The position numbers and the translations under genes were made by a program. A stretch of 52,553 bases of DNA, from contig CAJXUU010000004.1 of assembly GCA_913061325.1 (NCBI GenBank), positions 1 through 52,553 of the forward strand. The letters run 5' to 3'. Position 1 is the first letter of the stretch. Each line of letters opens with the position of its first letter. Under the pieces are notes generated by a model, which had not been told where the DNA came from, did no database searches, and saw only the letters and a list, made by a program, of their open reading frames with translations. The stretch comes from an uncultured Saprospirales bacterium (lineage in GTDB: Bacteria; Bacteroidota; Bacteroidia; Chitinophagales; Saprospiraceae). Positions 16,935-26,020 of this stretch are shown in pieces.

Positions 16935-17051
16935 CATTCATAAGCGTGAATATTTATCCATCAACATCGGCAACGGTGTAGATGATGTCCTGATAAATAT
17001 TGGGCAATGATGCCAAAACGAAGTAGGACTTAATTAAAACATACAAACACT

Positions 17052-17288
17052 ATGTCAGAAATTTCAGAAAAGGTAAAACAAATCATCGTAGATAAATTAG
17101 GCGTTGACGATGGAGAAGTTACCAATGAAGCCAGCTTTACTAACGATCTAGGTGCAGATTCTCTAGATACGGTAGAACTTATCATGGAATTCGAAAAAGA
17201 ATTTGATGTATCTATTCCAGACGAACAAGCAGAAAACATTCAGACTGTTGGTCAGGCTGTAGAATACCTCGAAGCTAACAAGAAGTAA
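17052..17288 (+). CDS. acpP: Acyl carrier protein
   Basis: ACP holds growing fatty acids on a phosphopantetheine arm. The 78-residue acidic protein has the attachment motif GADSLD with Ser37 and the usual helix pattern ([19 protein letters not shown]). Length is exactly that of the family. It is not followed by fabF here; a strong terminator closes the gene 20 bp after the stop, so it is monocistronic. Confidence 0.97.
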   Translation: MSEISEKVKQIIVDKLGVDDGEVTNEASFTNDLGADSLDTVELIMEFEKEFDVSIPDEQAENIQTVGQAVEYLEANKK

Positions 17289-17308
17289 GTCTCAGAGAGA
17301 AAAGCTAT

Positions 17309-17346
17309 AAAATCCACATCCGACGAAGTTGGTTGTGGATTTTTTT
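17309..17346 (+). terminator. Intrinsic terminator of acpP
   Basis: AAATCCACA pairs with TGTGGATTT, with an inner CCGAC/GTTGG stem around a GAA loop, followed by a run of seven T. It is a strong, GC-capped, rho-independent terminator. Confidence 0.9.
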
Positions 17347-17378
17347 GTCTTCTTATCATTGCAATTATAGTACTTTTG
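17344..17378 (+). promoter_or_regulatory. Candidate promoter of the 54-residue membrane protein gene
   Basis: TACTTTTG (17371-17378) matches TAnnTTTG, 33 bp before the start at 17411. The best -33 match, TTTG at 17344-17347, is 23 bp away, longer than usual. It lies within the T-run of the acpP terminator. Confidence 0.45.
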
Positions 17379-17410
17379 CAATTCTAAATCATTTTTCATA
17401 ATCAACAAGC

Positions 17411-17575
17411 ATGTCATACTCCTCAAGACATAGATATAAAAGTCGAAGAGAAAAAAATCGTACTGTAGCTAAGAATACAAAAATGATTTTGATTTCTACA
17501 GGCTTGATTGTTTTAATACTTGTGATTAAAAATCGTATTTATCTTTATGATTATATTCGGACTTGGTTTTATTGA
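17411..17575 (+). CDS. Small basic single-span membrane protein, 54 residues
   Basis: The frame codes for a 54-residue protein. A very basic N-terminus (MSYSSRHRYKSRREKNR, about 1-24) is followed by one hydrophobic segment (MILISTGLIVLILVI, about 25-39) and an aromatic tail ending YIRTWFY. The positive N-terminus predicts an N-in topology in the inner membrane. I do not recognise the family. Support for a real gene is a TACTTTTG promoter element at the right distance, an ATG start, and a clear split between basic and hydrophobic halves. It lies between the acpP terminator and deoC, 58 bp before the deoC start. Confidence 0.6.
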   Translation: MSYSSRHRYKSRREKNRTVAKNTKMILISTGLIVLILVIKNRIYLYDYIRTWFY

Positions 17576-17633
17576 TAATTACACGAAATTACCCTTTGTA
17601 TAAATTCACAAGCCATTATATCCAAAAAAATAA

Positions 17634-18284
17634 ATGAAAATTAACCAATATATAGATCATACAAACCTAAAACCTACTGCAACCCAAGAAGATATCATAC
17701 AATTATGCCAAGAAGCAATTGAATATAATTTTAAAGCTGTATGTATTGCTCCTTATTATCTTGATATCGCAAAAAAAGAACTCCTAGGGTCAAATGTTAA
17801 ATTATGTACTGTGATAGGATTCCCTTTTGGATATGACCATGTTGCCACTAAGATGGAAGCCATTTCAAAAGCTATTAATGGGGGTGCAGACGAACTAGAT
17901 ATTGTTATCAATTTATCTGCCGTTAAGAATAAAGACTGGGCAACTGTCGAAAATGAAATAGATAGTATAACTACAGTAACAAAACTTAAAGGAAACAAGG
18001 TACTTAAGCTAATATTGGAAACTGCATATCTAAATCATGAAGAATTAGAAATACTTTGCAATCTTTGTATTAAGAGTAACGTTGATTTTGCAAAGACATC
18101 AACAGGTTATGCCCCATCGGGTGCAAATCTCGAAGATGTGGTATTTATGAAGTCGATATTGGGGGATAAAGTGGCAATCAAAGCAAGTGGAGGAATCAAA
18201 GATTCAAAGTTTGCTAACGAGCTCATTGAAGCTGGAGCGACAAGATTAGGTACTTCTGCAGGAAAAAAATTAGTAATTCAGTGA
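17634..18284 (+). CDS. deoC: Deoxyribose-phosphate aldolase
   Basis: It splits 2-deoxyribose-5-phosphate into glyceraldehyde-3-phosphate and acetaldehyde, salvaging deoxynucleosides. The 216-residue TIM barrel has the Schiff-base Lys154 in DFAKTSTGYAP, Lys183 in VAIKASGGIKD, and Asp89 in ELDIVINL, plus the VIGFPFG motif (60-66). It is of the short DeoC1 type. The next gene (SPOR protein) begins 2 bp after its stop, so the two share a message although the functions differ. Confidence 0.94.
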   Translation: MKINQYIDHTNLKPTATQEDIIQLCQEAIEYNFKAVCIAPYYLDIAKKELLGSNVKLCTVIGFPFGYDHVATKMEAISKAINGGADELDIVINLSAVKNKDWATVENEIDSITTVTKLKGNKVLKLILETAYLNHEELEILCNLCIKSNVDFAKTSTGYAPSGANLEDVVFMKSILGDKVAIKASGGIKDSKFANELIEAGATRLGTSAGKKLVIQ

Positions 18285-18286
18285 TT

Positions 18287-18679
18287 ATGAAATATACACT
18301 TCTCTTATTAGGAATCTTGTTTTTGAATTCGGCATCTGGACAAGGGACTGTAACAGTGAACACAAGTCCCTCAATTGATCAGATGATGGACAAGTTCACA
18401 ACTACAAATAGAGCTGAAACGAGTATCAAAGGATGGAGGATTCAGATTATAACCACTGACGACAGACGAAAAATGGAAGCGGCAAGGGGTAAGTTCTCTG
18501 GGCTATATCCAGATATAAAAGTCAAATGGAATCATGTAGCTCCTTATTATCGTGTAAAAGTGGGTGCATATGAAAACAAAATGCAACTTATGGGTTTTCT
18601 TCTCGAACTAAAAAACAACTTTCCTGGTGTTATACCCGTAATGGATAACATAAGAAAGTCTGAATTGATAGGAAGATAA
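18287..18679 (+). CDS. Exported SPOR-domain protein
   Basis: This is a 130-residue protein with an N-terminal signal sequence (1-18, ending NSASG) and one SPOR domain (about 48-125: GWRIQIITT, the helix KMEAARGKF, YRVKVGAYENK). SPOR domains bind glycan strands stripped of stem peptides, usually at division or growth sites. It is followed 18 bp later by rodA, which fits a cell-wall growth role. The ATG at 18287 is preferred over a GTG two codons earlier that overlaps the deoC stop. Confidence 0.82.
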   Translation: MKYTLLLLGILFLNSASGQGTVTVNTSPSIDQMMDKFTTTNRAETSIKGWRIQIITTDDRRKMEAARGKFSGLYPDIKVKWNHVAPYYRVKVGAYENKMQLMGFLLELKNNFPGVIPVMDNIRKSELIGR

Positions 18680-18697
18680 TCTAGTTAATACACACTT

Positions 18698-20104
18698 ATG
18701 AGTCAAAGATCCAGAATAACGACTAAATCTATCGATTGGATTACACTCACAGTCTTTTTTTCATTACTTATTATTGGCTGGTTGATGCTATATGCCTCAG
18801 TTTATGACAGCAAGGTCCCTTATGCTTATTTAGATTTTAATAGTACAATAGGTAAACAAACTGTATGGGTTGGAATGGCTCTGGTTTCCTTTGTGTTGGT
18901 CTATGCGATTGACTGGCAATTTTGGAATACATTTGCCTTCCCAATATACGGAGCTGCCATTTTCCTATTGATTTTAGTTTTAATTATAGGAACTGAAATC
19001 AAAGGGGCTAGATCTTGGTTTAGTTTTGGAGGTGTATCATTTCAGCCTTCTGAAATTGCTAAATTTGCAACAGCTCTCGCAGTGAGCGGATTCTTAAGTT
19101 CGTATAAATCAGATATCCGAACTCGAAACTCCTTGCTGATATCATTTAGCTTGATTGCCCTTCCGATGGTATTTATTTTACTTCAATCAGATGCAGGGTC
19201 TGCACTAATTTTTCTTTCATTCTTTATCTTGTTTTATCGCAGAGGCCTTACACCGTTAATGTATATTTTAGGGTTTTCCATAGCTGCTATATTCATAGGT
19301 TCTCTGGTTTTTGAGCCTCAGGTGATTGTATTAGTGGTTACTTTAGTGGGGTTGGGCACCTTAGTTTATAATATTGCAGAATCATGGAGATCAGCATTTA
19401 TTTTCTTTTTTATAGCGGCGGTGTCTATATTACTTTATGTAAGAGACCTATATTGGATGGGTATGAGTGTGGTAATTATTGCAATTATAGTCTATACATT
19501 CTTAATGTTTCAAGAGCGGCAGTTTAGAACATTGACCCTAGTTCTTCCGGCTGTTTTACTATCATCCATCTTGGCGTTTGGGTCTGCCTTAGCATTTGAG
19601 AACATGCTGGAACCACATCAACAGGACAGAATCAATGTGTGGCTTAGACCAGAAAAAAGTGACCCAAGAGGTGCGAGATACAATATCATTCAGTCGAAAT
19701 TAGCTATCGGTTCTGGCGGTGTCCAAGGGAAAGGATTTCTAAAAGGAGATATGACTAAGCTGAATTATGTGCCGGAACAGACAACTGATTTTATTTTCAG
19801 TACTGTAGGTGAAGAACAAGGATTTATTGGATCATTTGGAGTCATTTTCTTATTTACATTACTTATTGTCAGGATTGTGATTATTGCTGAAAGGGCAAAA
19901 AACCTGTTTATTCAGAACTATGCTTATTGTATAGCGGGGATATTGTTTACCCATTATTTTATCAATATTGGAATGGCACTTGGCATCATGCCAGTTATTG
20001 GTATACCCCTGCCATTTTTAAGTAAAGGGGGAAGCGCATTACTTGGGTTTACGATTATGATAGCTGTGTTGCTGCGGATGGATATGGCCCGGTTTAGATC
20101 TTGA
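18698..20104 (+). CDS. rodA: Rod-shape determining protein RodA (SEDS peptidoglycan glycosyltransferase)
   Basis: This is a SEDS-family polymerase that makes peptidoglycan for cell elongation together with a class B PBP. The 468-residue protein has about ten membrane segments. Family motifs are [31 protein letters not shown], the extracytoplasmic [34 protein letters not shown] stretch, and [16 protein letters not shown]. It is about 50-100 residues longer than E. coli RodA, with extra hydrophobic segments in the middle (about 190-270), a common Bacteroidota trait. It is the last gene of deoC-SPOR-rodA. Confidence 0.93.
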   Translation: [468 protein letters not shown]

Positions 20105-20135
20105 TTAGACTTTAGACTTTCACACCTAGTATAAA

Positions 20136-20171
20136 CAAAAAAGAAGGTCTCCAACTCAATGAAGACCTTCT
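20136..20171 (-). terminator. Terminator after the EF-G-like gene
   Basis: AGAAGGTC (20142-20149) and GACCTTCT (20164-20171) form an 8-bp stem. On the minus strand it is followed by TTTTTTG, fitting the fusA-like gene that ends at 20197. It also lies beyond the convergent rodA stop. Confidence 0.75.
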
Positions 20172-20196
20172 AACTGACTTTGGGATCAGTATATCA

Positions 20197-22320
20197 TCAT
20201 GCTTCCTCTAATGCTGAATGCGCATGCATTAGCTCCTCTTGAATCGAATATGGAACAGGCTGAAAACCCGATAAAGCACGACTAAACTTTGCTCTTCCTT
20301 GTGAGATAGAACGCAAAGTGGAAGAATATTTATAAAGCTCTGCCAATGGGACCTTAGCCATTATTTTTTGATAATGACCGACGGAATCCATTCCTTGAAT
20401 AGTAGCTCGACGTGTTTGCAGATCACCCATCACATCACCCATCACAGATCCTGAACATAAAATTTCCATATCATAGATAGGCTCCATGATTTGTGGTCCA
20501 GCATCTTTGAATGCCGTTTTGAAAGCGGCTGCAGAGGCCAGCATAAATGCCATGTCATTGCTATCTACAGCGTGCATCTTGCCATCATAGATACAGACGC
20601 GAATATTTTGACAGTAGGACCCTGTAAGGGGACCTTCTTGCATTTTTTGCATGATACCTTTTTTGATCGCATTGCTATATTTGGCATCGATAGATCCACC
20701 AACGATACACCAGTAGAAAGCTAGTTTTCCACCCCATGGTAGTTCTTCTATTTCCTTCTTTCTCACAGATAAGTTAACAGGGTCTTTCATATTTTCATGG
20801 TATGGTTCTATGCGCATATGCACTTCCCCAAATTGACCCGATCCACCACTCTGCTTTTTGTGTCTATAGTGGGTACTAGCACCCCGAGTGATCGTTTCCC
20901 GATAAGGAATTCGAGGCTTTTCGAAATTCATTGTTATACCGTTAACTTGTTCAATTCGATACTTGACTATATCAAGATGCAATTGACCTTGACCATGAAG
21001 AATGGTTTGCTTGAGCTGAGCAGATTGCTCAATGATCATTGTTGGGTCCTCTTCTTCTATAATATGTAATGCCTTAATTAGTTTCTCCATATCAGATTTA
21101 CTCGGAGGAGATACTGCCGTTCGGAACCGGGAAGAAGGAAAGTGGATCGGTTCTATAGACCGATCCACACCCTTGGTATTCAGGGTATTATTAGAGTGTG
21201 TGTTTTTTAGTTTGACTGTGACACCTATGTCACCAGCAGATAAGGAAGAAACAGAGGTCCTTACTTTTCCTTCTGCTACATATAGTTGGTTTATTCTTTC
21301 GTGTTCTGAATTGTTAGCGTTTATTAGGTCATCTCCTACGGTTAACTTCCCAGAATATACTTTGAAATATGATACCTGGCCGACTTGTGGTTCGGTTAGT
21401 GTTTTATAAATAAAAATTGTAGTATCATTATCTGTAGAGCAGACAAGATCTCTTCCGTCAGAAAGAAGAGCTTCAGGTCTATCAGCAGGGGAAGGAGCTA
21501 TATCATTAATGAATCCCATTATCCTACCGCTACCCATATTATTAACACTGGATGCGCAAAACACAGGATATATATCTTGATTAGCAAGTGCGATGGTTAA
21601 GCCTTTAGCAAGATCCGCTTCATCCAAAGTTCCTTGATCAAAGTATTTTTCCATCAGACCTTCTTCATTTTCAGCAGCAGCTTCCACTAGTATGGTGTGC
21701 ATTGCTTTTGCTCGAAGCAACTCCTTTGCTGGGATTACATGCTTTTCAGGTTTACCTCCTTTTTTTGGAAAAACGTACATTACCATCCTGAGTACATCAA
21801 TGATACTATTGAATGCGGTACCAGAATTATAAGGATATTGTACAGGAACTACTTTATGCCCAAATCTTTCTTGGGCTTGTTCAAGCGTAGTTTCGTAGTT
21901 GGCTTGATCGTTATCCATCTGATTTACAACGAAGATCGCAGGAGTAGAAAACTTTTCGACGTATTCCCACAATAATTCAGTACCTACTTCGACACCAGAA
22001 GAGGCGTTAAGAAGAATAACAGCTGTATCTGCAACCTTTAGCGACGAAACTACTTCTCCTACAAAATCATCAAAGCCAGGAGTATCAATAATATTAATTT
22101 TATTACCACGCCAATTGACATGCATGAGCGTACTAAAAATAGAGTTACCTCTTTCTTGTTCGATATTTGAGTAATCGGAAATTGTATTTTGGTTATCGAT
22201 ACTGCCTCTACGTTTGATGGCTCCGGATTCAAAAAGCATGGTTTCAGCGAAGGTGGTCTTACCGCTTCCGGAATGCCCTAATAAGACCACGTTACGTATG
22301 TCCTTTGTTGCTACACTCAT
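20197..22320 (-). CDS. Elongation factor G-like GTPase (EF-G paralogue)
   Basis: This is a translational GTPase of the EF-G2 type, a paralogue of the main translocase. The 707-residue protein has G1 GHSGSGKT (15-22), a switch-I region DYSNIEQERGNSI, G3 DTPGFDDF (79-86), and NQMD (133-136) in place of the usual NKxD. Domains II-V follow, including the domain IV FGEVHMRIEP region and a C-terminal GRAKFSRALSGFQPVP. The missing switch details and the altered G4 suggest a specialised role (recycling, stress or tetracycline-like protection); the sequence cannot decide which. The start is the ATG at 22320, placing G1 at residue 15. It has its own terminator. Confidence 0.88.
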   Translation of the reverse strand: MSVATKDIRNVVLLGHSGSGKTTFAETMLFESGAIKRRGSIDNQNTISDYSNIEQERGNSIFSTLMHVNWRGNKINIIDTPGFDDFVGEVVSSLKVADTAVILLNASSGVEVGTELLWEYVEKFSTPAIFVVNQMDNDQANYETTLEQAQERFGHKVVPVQYPYNSGTAFNSIIDVLRMVMYVFPKKGGKPEKHVIPAKELLRAKAMHTILVEAAAENEEGLMEKYFDQGTLDEADLAKGLTIALANQDIYPVFCASSVNNMGSGRIMGFINDIAPSPADRPEALLSDGRDLVCSTDNDTTIFIYKTLTEPQVGQVSYFKVYSGKLTVGDDLINANNSEHERINQLYVAEGKVRTSVSSLSAGDIGVTVKLKNTHSNNTLNTKGVDRSIEPIHFPSSRFRTAVSPPSKSDMEKLIKALHIIEEEDPTMIIEQSAQLKQTILHGQGQLHLDIVKYRIEQVNGITMNFEKPRIPYRETITRGASTHYRHKKQSGGSGQFGEVHMRIEPYHENMKDPVNLSVRKKEIEELPWGGKLAFYWCIVGGSIDAKYSNAIKKGIMQKMQEGPLTGSYCQNIRVCIYDGKMHAVDSNDMAFMLASAAAFKTAFKDAGPQIMEPIYDMEILCSGSVMGDVMGDLQTRRATIQGMDSVGHYQKIMAKVPLAELYKYSSTLRSISQGRAKFSRALSGFQPVPYSIQEELMHAHSALEEA

Positions 22321-22657
22321 AATAATAAATTTATGAGAGGTCGACAAAATTTGGGTTTTGTCATTTTATATATTGCTGAAATTTTGTGCAAAACAACAGC
22401 AACAACTTTAAAATCGGTATCCTCTCAGGTCAGAGAATTAAAATATCGATGAAAAGATACGAAGTAATTAATAATTCTTATTATTATCAACAGAGTAAAA
22501 TAAAGTATTGAATATATATTTTATATCCAAATATGTGGTAAATGTATTCGTTGGGAATAAAGAGGAATATGTAATAATTTAGTAAAAGAAAAGCTTGTTG
22601 GTGACATTCAAAAATAATAGCTTGATATTTGTGACTACGATTACCTGTCAAAGAAAA
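22321..22657. other. 337-bp intergenic region without recognised features
   Basis: This A/T-rich stretch separates the divergent EF-G-like and hemB genes and must hold both promoters. I see no clear TTTG-N19-TAnnTTTG match, no repeat copy and no reading frame of note. Confidence 0.6.
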
Positions 22658-23638
22658 ATGAAAACTATGCTTAGACGGCCAAGAAGAAATAGAAAATCAG
22701 AATCAATTAGATCAGCTGTTCGAGAAACGCATCTATCTCCTACGAACCTTGTCTCCCCATTATTTTTACTACCTGGAGAAAATAAATCTGAGGTAATAAA
22801 GTCTCTGCCTGTAGCTTCAAGGATGACACTGGATTTTATGCTGAAAGAAATGGAAGCATCAATAGAGGTAGGGATAGATAAGTTTATGATCTTTCCTGCC
22901 ATACCTGAAGAGCATAAGGATAAAGTAGCAACGTACAGTTATGCAGAGGATAATTTTTACTTAAGAGCAGCGGAATTGATCAAGAAAGAAATTCCTGAAG
23001 CTGTGCTCATTAGCGATGTGGCGATGGATCCATATAGTACGGATGGACATGATGGGTTGGTAATAGGCAAAGAAATAGTGAATGACCAGACACTACCAAT
23101 CCTAGATCGAATGGCGGTAGCTCAAGCTCAAGCAGGATTTGATATCATAGGACCTTCTGATATGATGGATGGTAGAATAGAATCGATTCGTACAGCGATG
23201 GACGAGGCAGGATATTATAATACGAGTATCATGTCATATTGTGCAAAATATGCAAGTGGTTTCTATGGTCCGTTTCGAGATGCTCTAGATTCAGCTCCAG
23301 GATTCGGAGATAAAAAAACATATCAAATGGATCCTGCAAATAAAAATGAAGCACTTATCGAGGCTGAATTAGATACTCAAGAAGGCGCTGACTTTCTTAT
23401 GGTTAAACCTGCTCTTAATTATTTGGATGTTATCCATATGTTGAACTCAGAGTTTGATCTACCAATAGCCGCATATCATGTAAGTGGAGAATGTGCGATG
23501 TTGCTTGCAGCATGTGAAAAAGGATGGTTGGATTATGATGTTGTTATGCCAGAGACACTACTTAGCATTAAAAGGGCCGGTGCAGATGTGATTATGACCT
23601 ATTTAGCAAAATCGTTTGGTGAGTTTTATCACAGATAG
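22658..23638 (+). CDS. hemB: Delta-aminolevulinic acid dehydratase (porphobilinogen synthase)
   Basis: It condenses two aminolevulinate molecules to porphobilinogen in haem and cobalamin synthesis. The 326-residue protein has both active-site lysines, Lys197 (MSYCAKYASGFYGPFRDA) and Lys250 (FLMVKPALNYLD), plus GPSDMMDGRI. The metal loop reads DVAMDPYSTDGHDG, so the three zinc-binding cysteines are replaced, as in Mg-dependent HemB. ATG at 22658 (MKTMLRR) is used; ATG at 22667 (MLRRPRRNR) is equally possible. A TTG further upstream is less likely. Confidence 0.95.
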   Translation: MKTMLRRPRRNRKSESIRSAVRETHLSPTNLVSPLFLLPGENKSEVIKSLPVASRMTLDFMLKEMEASIEVGIDKFMIFPAIPEEHKDKVATYSYAEDNFYLRAAELIKKEIPEAVLISDVAMDPYSTDGHDGLVIGKEIVNDQTLPILDRMAVAQAQAGFDIIGPSDMMDGRIESIRTAMDEAGYYNTSIMSYCAKYASGFYGPFRDALDSAPGFGDKKTYQMDPANKNEALIEAELDTQEGADFLMVKPALNYLDVIHMLNSEFDLPIAAYHVSGECAMLLAACEKGWLDYDVVMPETLLSIKRAGADVIMTYLAKSFGEFYHR

Positions 23639-23773
23639 GAAATGCATCTATTCCTGTTAAGAATCCCAATAAAAATTGTTTTCATACAAATTAAATTTTC
23701 TCACCGTAGATCAGAACTATTTATCAATAAAGATTGTAGTACTTTTACAAAGTAATTATTAAAAATATAGTCC

Positions 23774-24100
23774 ATGCTATTTGTTTCAGAAACTGCAAAA
23801 GATAAAATCCAAGAACTCAAAACTTCTGGTGAAATCAGTCAAGAGCACTTCATCCGTGTTGCTGTGACCAGTGGTGGTTGTAGCGGATTGACTTATGATA
23901 TGGATTTTGATACAGAAGATAAAGATGGGGATCAAATCTTTGAAGATAATGGCATCAAAATCGTAACAGACTTAAGGTCATTTCTATATGTGTGTAACAC
24001 CACGTTGGAATTCTCTGGTGGACTAGACGGGAAAGGTTTTTATTTCAGTAACCCTAACGCTTCTAGGACATGTGGTTGTGGAGAAAGTTTTGCGGTTTAA
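23774..24100 (+). CDS. A-type iron-sulfur carrier (IscA/HesB family)
   Basis: It delivers Fe-S clusters to apo-proteins. The 108-residue protein has the three conserved cysteines: Cys36 in GGCSGLTY and Cys100/Cys102 in TCGCGESF. Full family length. It lies alone between hemB and rluB. Its stop codon overlaps the stop of convergent rluB inside a TTAA tetramer. Confidence 0.93.
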   Translation: MLFVSETAKDKIQELKTSGEISQEHFIRVAVTSGGCSGLTYDMDFDTEDKDGDQIFEDNGIKIVTDLRSFLYVCNTTLEFSGGLDGKGFYFSNPNASRTCGCGESFAV

Positions 24101-24822
24101 GTTGTTTGATCTTTTCCACTAAAGTGTCTCAATCCTATTATCTCTTGTTTATTTAAGAATCTAGAAAAACCTCTAGGGAGATCCTTTTTTGTAAGGCCAG
24201 CATAATATGTTCTATCTAGTCTATTTACATGGTATCCAAGGTGCTCAAATATTCTCCTGACGATCCTATTTTTACCCATATGTAGTTGCATGCCCACCTC
24301 ATTAGCTTCTCCACCTTTAATTCTATCTACTTTATCTACTATAGCTAAACCATCTTCTAATTCCAGCCCGTCTCTAATTTTTTGGATGTCCTCATCTGTG
24401 ATATCATTATTAAGAGTTATCTGGTATATTTTTATTATTTCTTGGCTTGGGTGAGATAGTTTATGAGCTAAGTCGCCGTCGTTGGTGAGTAAAAGTAGAC
24501 CACTTGTGTTCATGTCCAAGCGACCGATTGGGTATACTCGTTCTGATACTTTTTTCTTAACAAGATCCATGACAGTTTTTCTGCCTTGCTCATCATCAAG
24601 CGTAGTTACGAAACCTGCAGGTTTATTAAGTAATAGATAGACTTTGTTTTTCTCTTGTTTTAGTTTGCGACCTTTATATTCTACTACATCTTCCTCTTCT
24701 ACCATGTAAGAAGGATTCAACTCGACAGCACCGTTTATGGATATCTCTCCGCCTTTTACTAATTCTGCTGCAGCCCTTCGACTACAAACCCCACTATGCG
24801 CTATATATTTATTGAGTCTCAC
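24097..24822 (-). CDS. rluB: Ribosomal large-subunit pseudouridine synthase B family (RluB/RsuA)
   Basis: It isomerises a uridine in 23S rRNA (or 16S for RsuA). The 241-residue protein has an N-terminal S4 RNA-binding domain (MRLNKYIAHSGVCSRRAAAELV, about 1-60). The catalytic motif is GRLDMNTSGLLLLTND with Asp103, followed by LSHPSQEIIKIYQI and NRIVRRIFEHLGY. RluB is preferred to RsuA by family convention, not by a diagnostic residue. It converges on the IscA-like gene with overlapping stops. Confidence 0.9.
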   Translation of the reverse strand: MRLNKYIAHSGVCSRRAAAELVKGGEISINGAVELNPSYMVEEEDVVEYKGRKLKQEKNKVYLLLNKPAGFVTTLDDEQGRKTVMDLVKKKVSERVYPIGRLDMNTSGLLLLTNDGDLAHKLSHPSQEIIKIYQITLNNDITDEDIQKIRDGLELEDGLAIVDKVDRIKGGEANEVGMQLHMGKNRIVRRIFEHLGYHVNRLDRTYYAGLTKKDLPRGFSRFLNKQEIIGLRHFSGKDQTT

Positions 24823-24928
24823 TCTTCTTAGTTTTAGAATGCAAAATTAATAATAATACGATAAGGAAAGGATTAGTTCCAAATGAGTCTTTGGGTAGTG
24901 ATAAGTTATGTCAAAGATCACAAAAGAG

Positions 24929-26020
24929 TTATCCGTGAAAACACATATAATCGCTAATTAATCTATGAAAATGATGTACGCCCTTTTCTCTAGTTGCAGA
25001 ATACCTGCCTGTATCGTAGAATCTTGACTTCATTCCTTTTTGTACTGCTTCTACTACATATTCATCTTCCCTTTCTACCTTTTCTGCGAGTGCATCTTTT
25101 CCGAATTGTTCCCACTTATCTTCATCACCAATAAAATAGAGAAAATCTACCTTGCAGAAGTCTTTTGATATTGGTTTTACAATATTGATTTGTACTCCCC
25201 AAGGATAGAAATTGAGCATAAAATTAGGAAATAACCAATAATAGTAAGCTACCACCACTTTACCGTAATCAGGATGACCTTCAGGAATATCAAACCCTTC
25301 GTCACCACTTTTACCGTATCCTATCTGTACGCTCATATGGTCATAACACTCAGTAGTATATTCACCATAATCTATGATATTGTTGAGATCACTATGTACA
25401 AATGGTATATGAAACCCTTCTAGATAGTTGTCACAATAGAGCGCCCAATTGGCGTTTATATTATAGGTTTTTGAGTATTCAGGAGCAAACCTCCAAGAAT
25501 CAATATCTAAGAAACCAACTCTTTCGTCAAGGCGATTTTTTATTATCGAAAAGTTTATTTGAGTATCTATTCCAGTGAATAGAAATCGTTTCCATCGTTT
25601 AATTGGAACATGGGTCAAATGATCACAAGGACGGGGGAAATTCTCTACTTCCTTGAACTCAGGCATGTGAGCGACTTTACCATCAAGGTCAAATCGGCGC
25701 CCATGGTAACCACAAACAATTCGATTCATTTTAGCAGGATGATGTACAATTTGGAATCCTCTATGTGTGCATACATTAGACATGCAAGAAATCTCATCTT
25801 CTCCAGTTGTTTGAAGTAGAAGAGGCTCATTTAAAGATTTTTCGAGAAGTGTGATAGGAAAAACGTTTTCAGGCATTCCTAATAACTGTTCTCGATCACC
25901 TACATATTGCCAAGATTTCGCCATTATATTATCAATACTAGCCTTATAATTCTTTTCTTCTGTGTAGAAATGAGAAGACAGTGTTTCCGCTTGTTCTATG
26001 ATAGGATTGATCGGCTTCAT
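24929..26020 (-). CDS. Rieske-type ring-hydroxylating oxygenase alpha subunit (choline monooxygenase-like)
   Basis: This is an oxygenase with a Rieske [2Fe-2S] centre feeding a mononuclear iron site. The 363-residue protein has Cys84/His86 (CTHRGF) and Cys103/His106 (CGYHGRRF) for the cluster. The DNYLEGFHIPFVH segment carries iron ligands His204 and His209 with Asp197. Sequence flavour is that of the choline/carnitine/stachydrine branch, but the substrate is unknown. No reductase, ferredoxin or catabolic genes are adjacent. Its ATG shares one base with the TPR gene stop (TAATG), so translation is coupled to that lipoprotein. Confidence 0.88.
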   Translation of the reverse strand: MKPINPIIEQAETLSSHFYTEEKNYKASIDNIMAKSWQYVGDREQLLGMPENVFPITLLEKSLNEPLLLQTTGEDEISCMSNVCTHRGFQIVHHPAKMNRIVCGYHGRRFDLDGKVAHMPEFKEVENFPRPCDHLTHVPIKRWKRFLFTGIDTQINFSIIKNRLDERVGFLDIDSWRFAPEYSKTYNINANWALYCDNYLEGFHIPFVHSDLNNIIDYGEYTTECYDHMSVQIGYGKSGDEGFDIPEGHPDYGKVVVAYYYWLFPNFMLNFYPWGVQINIVKPISKDFCKVDFLYFIGDEDKWEQFGKDALAEKVEREDEYVVEAVQKGMKSRFYDTGRYSATREKGVHHFHRLISDYMCFHG

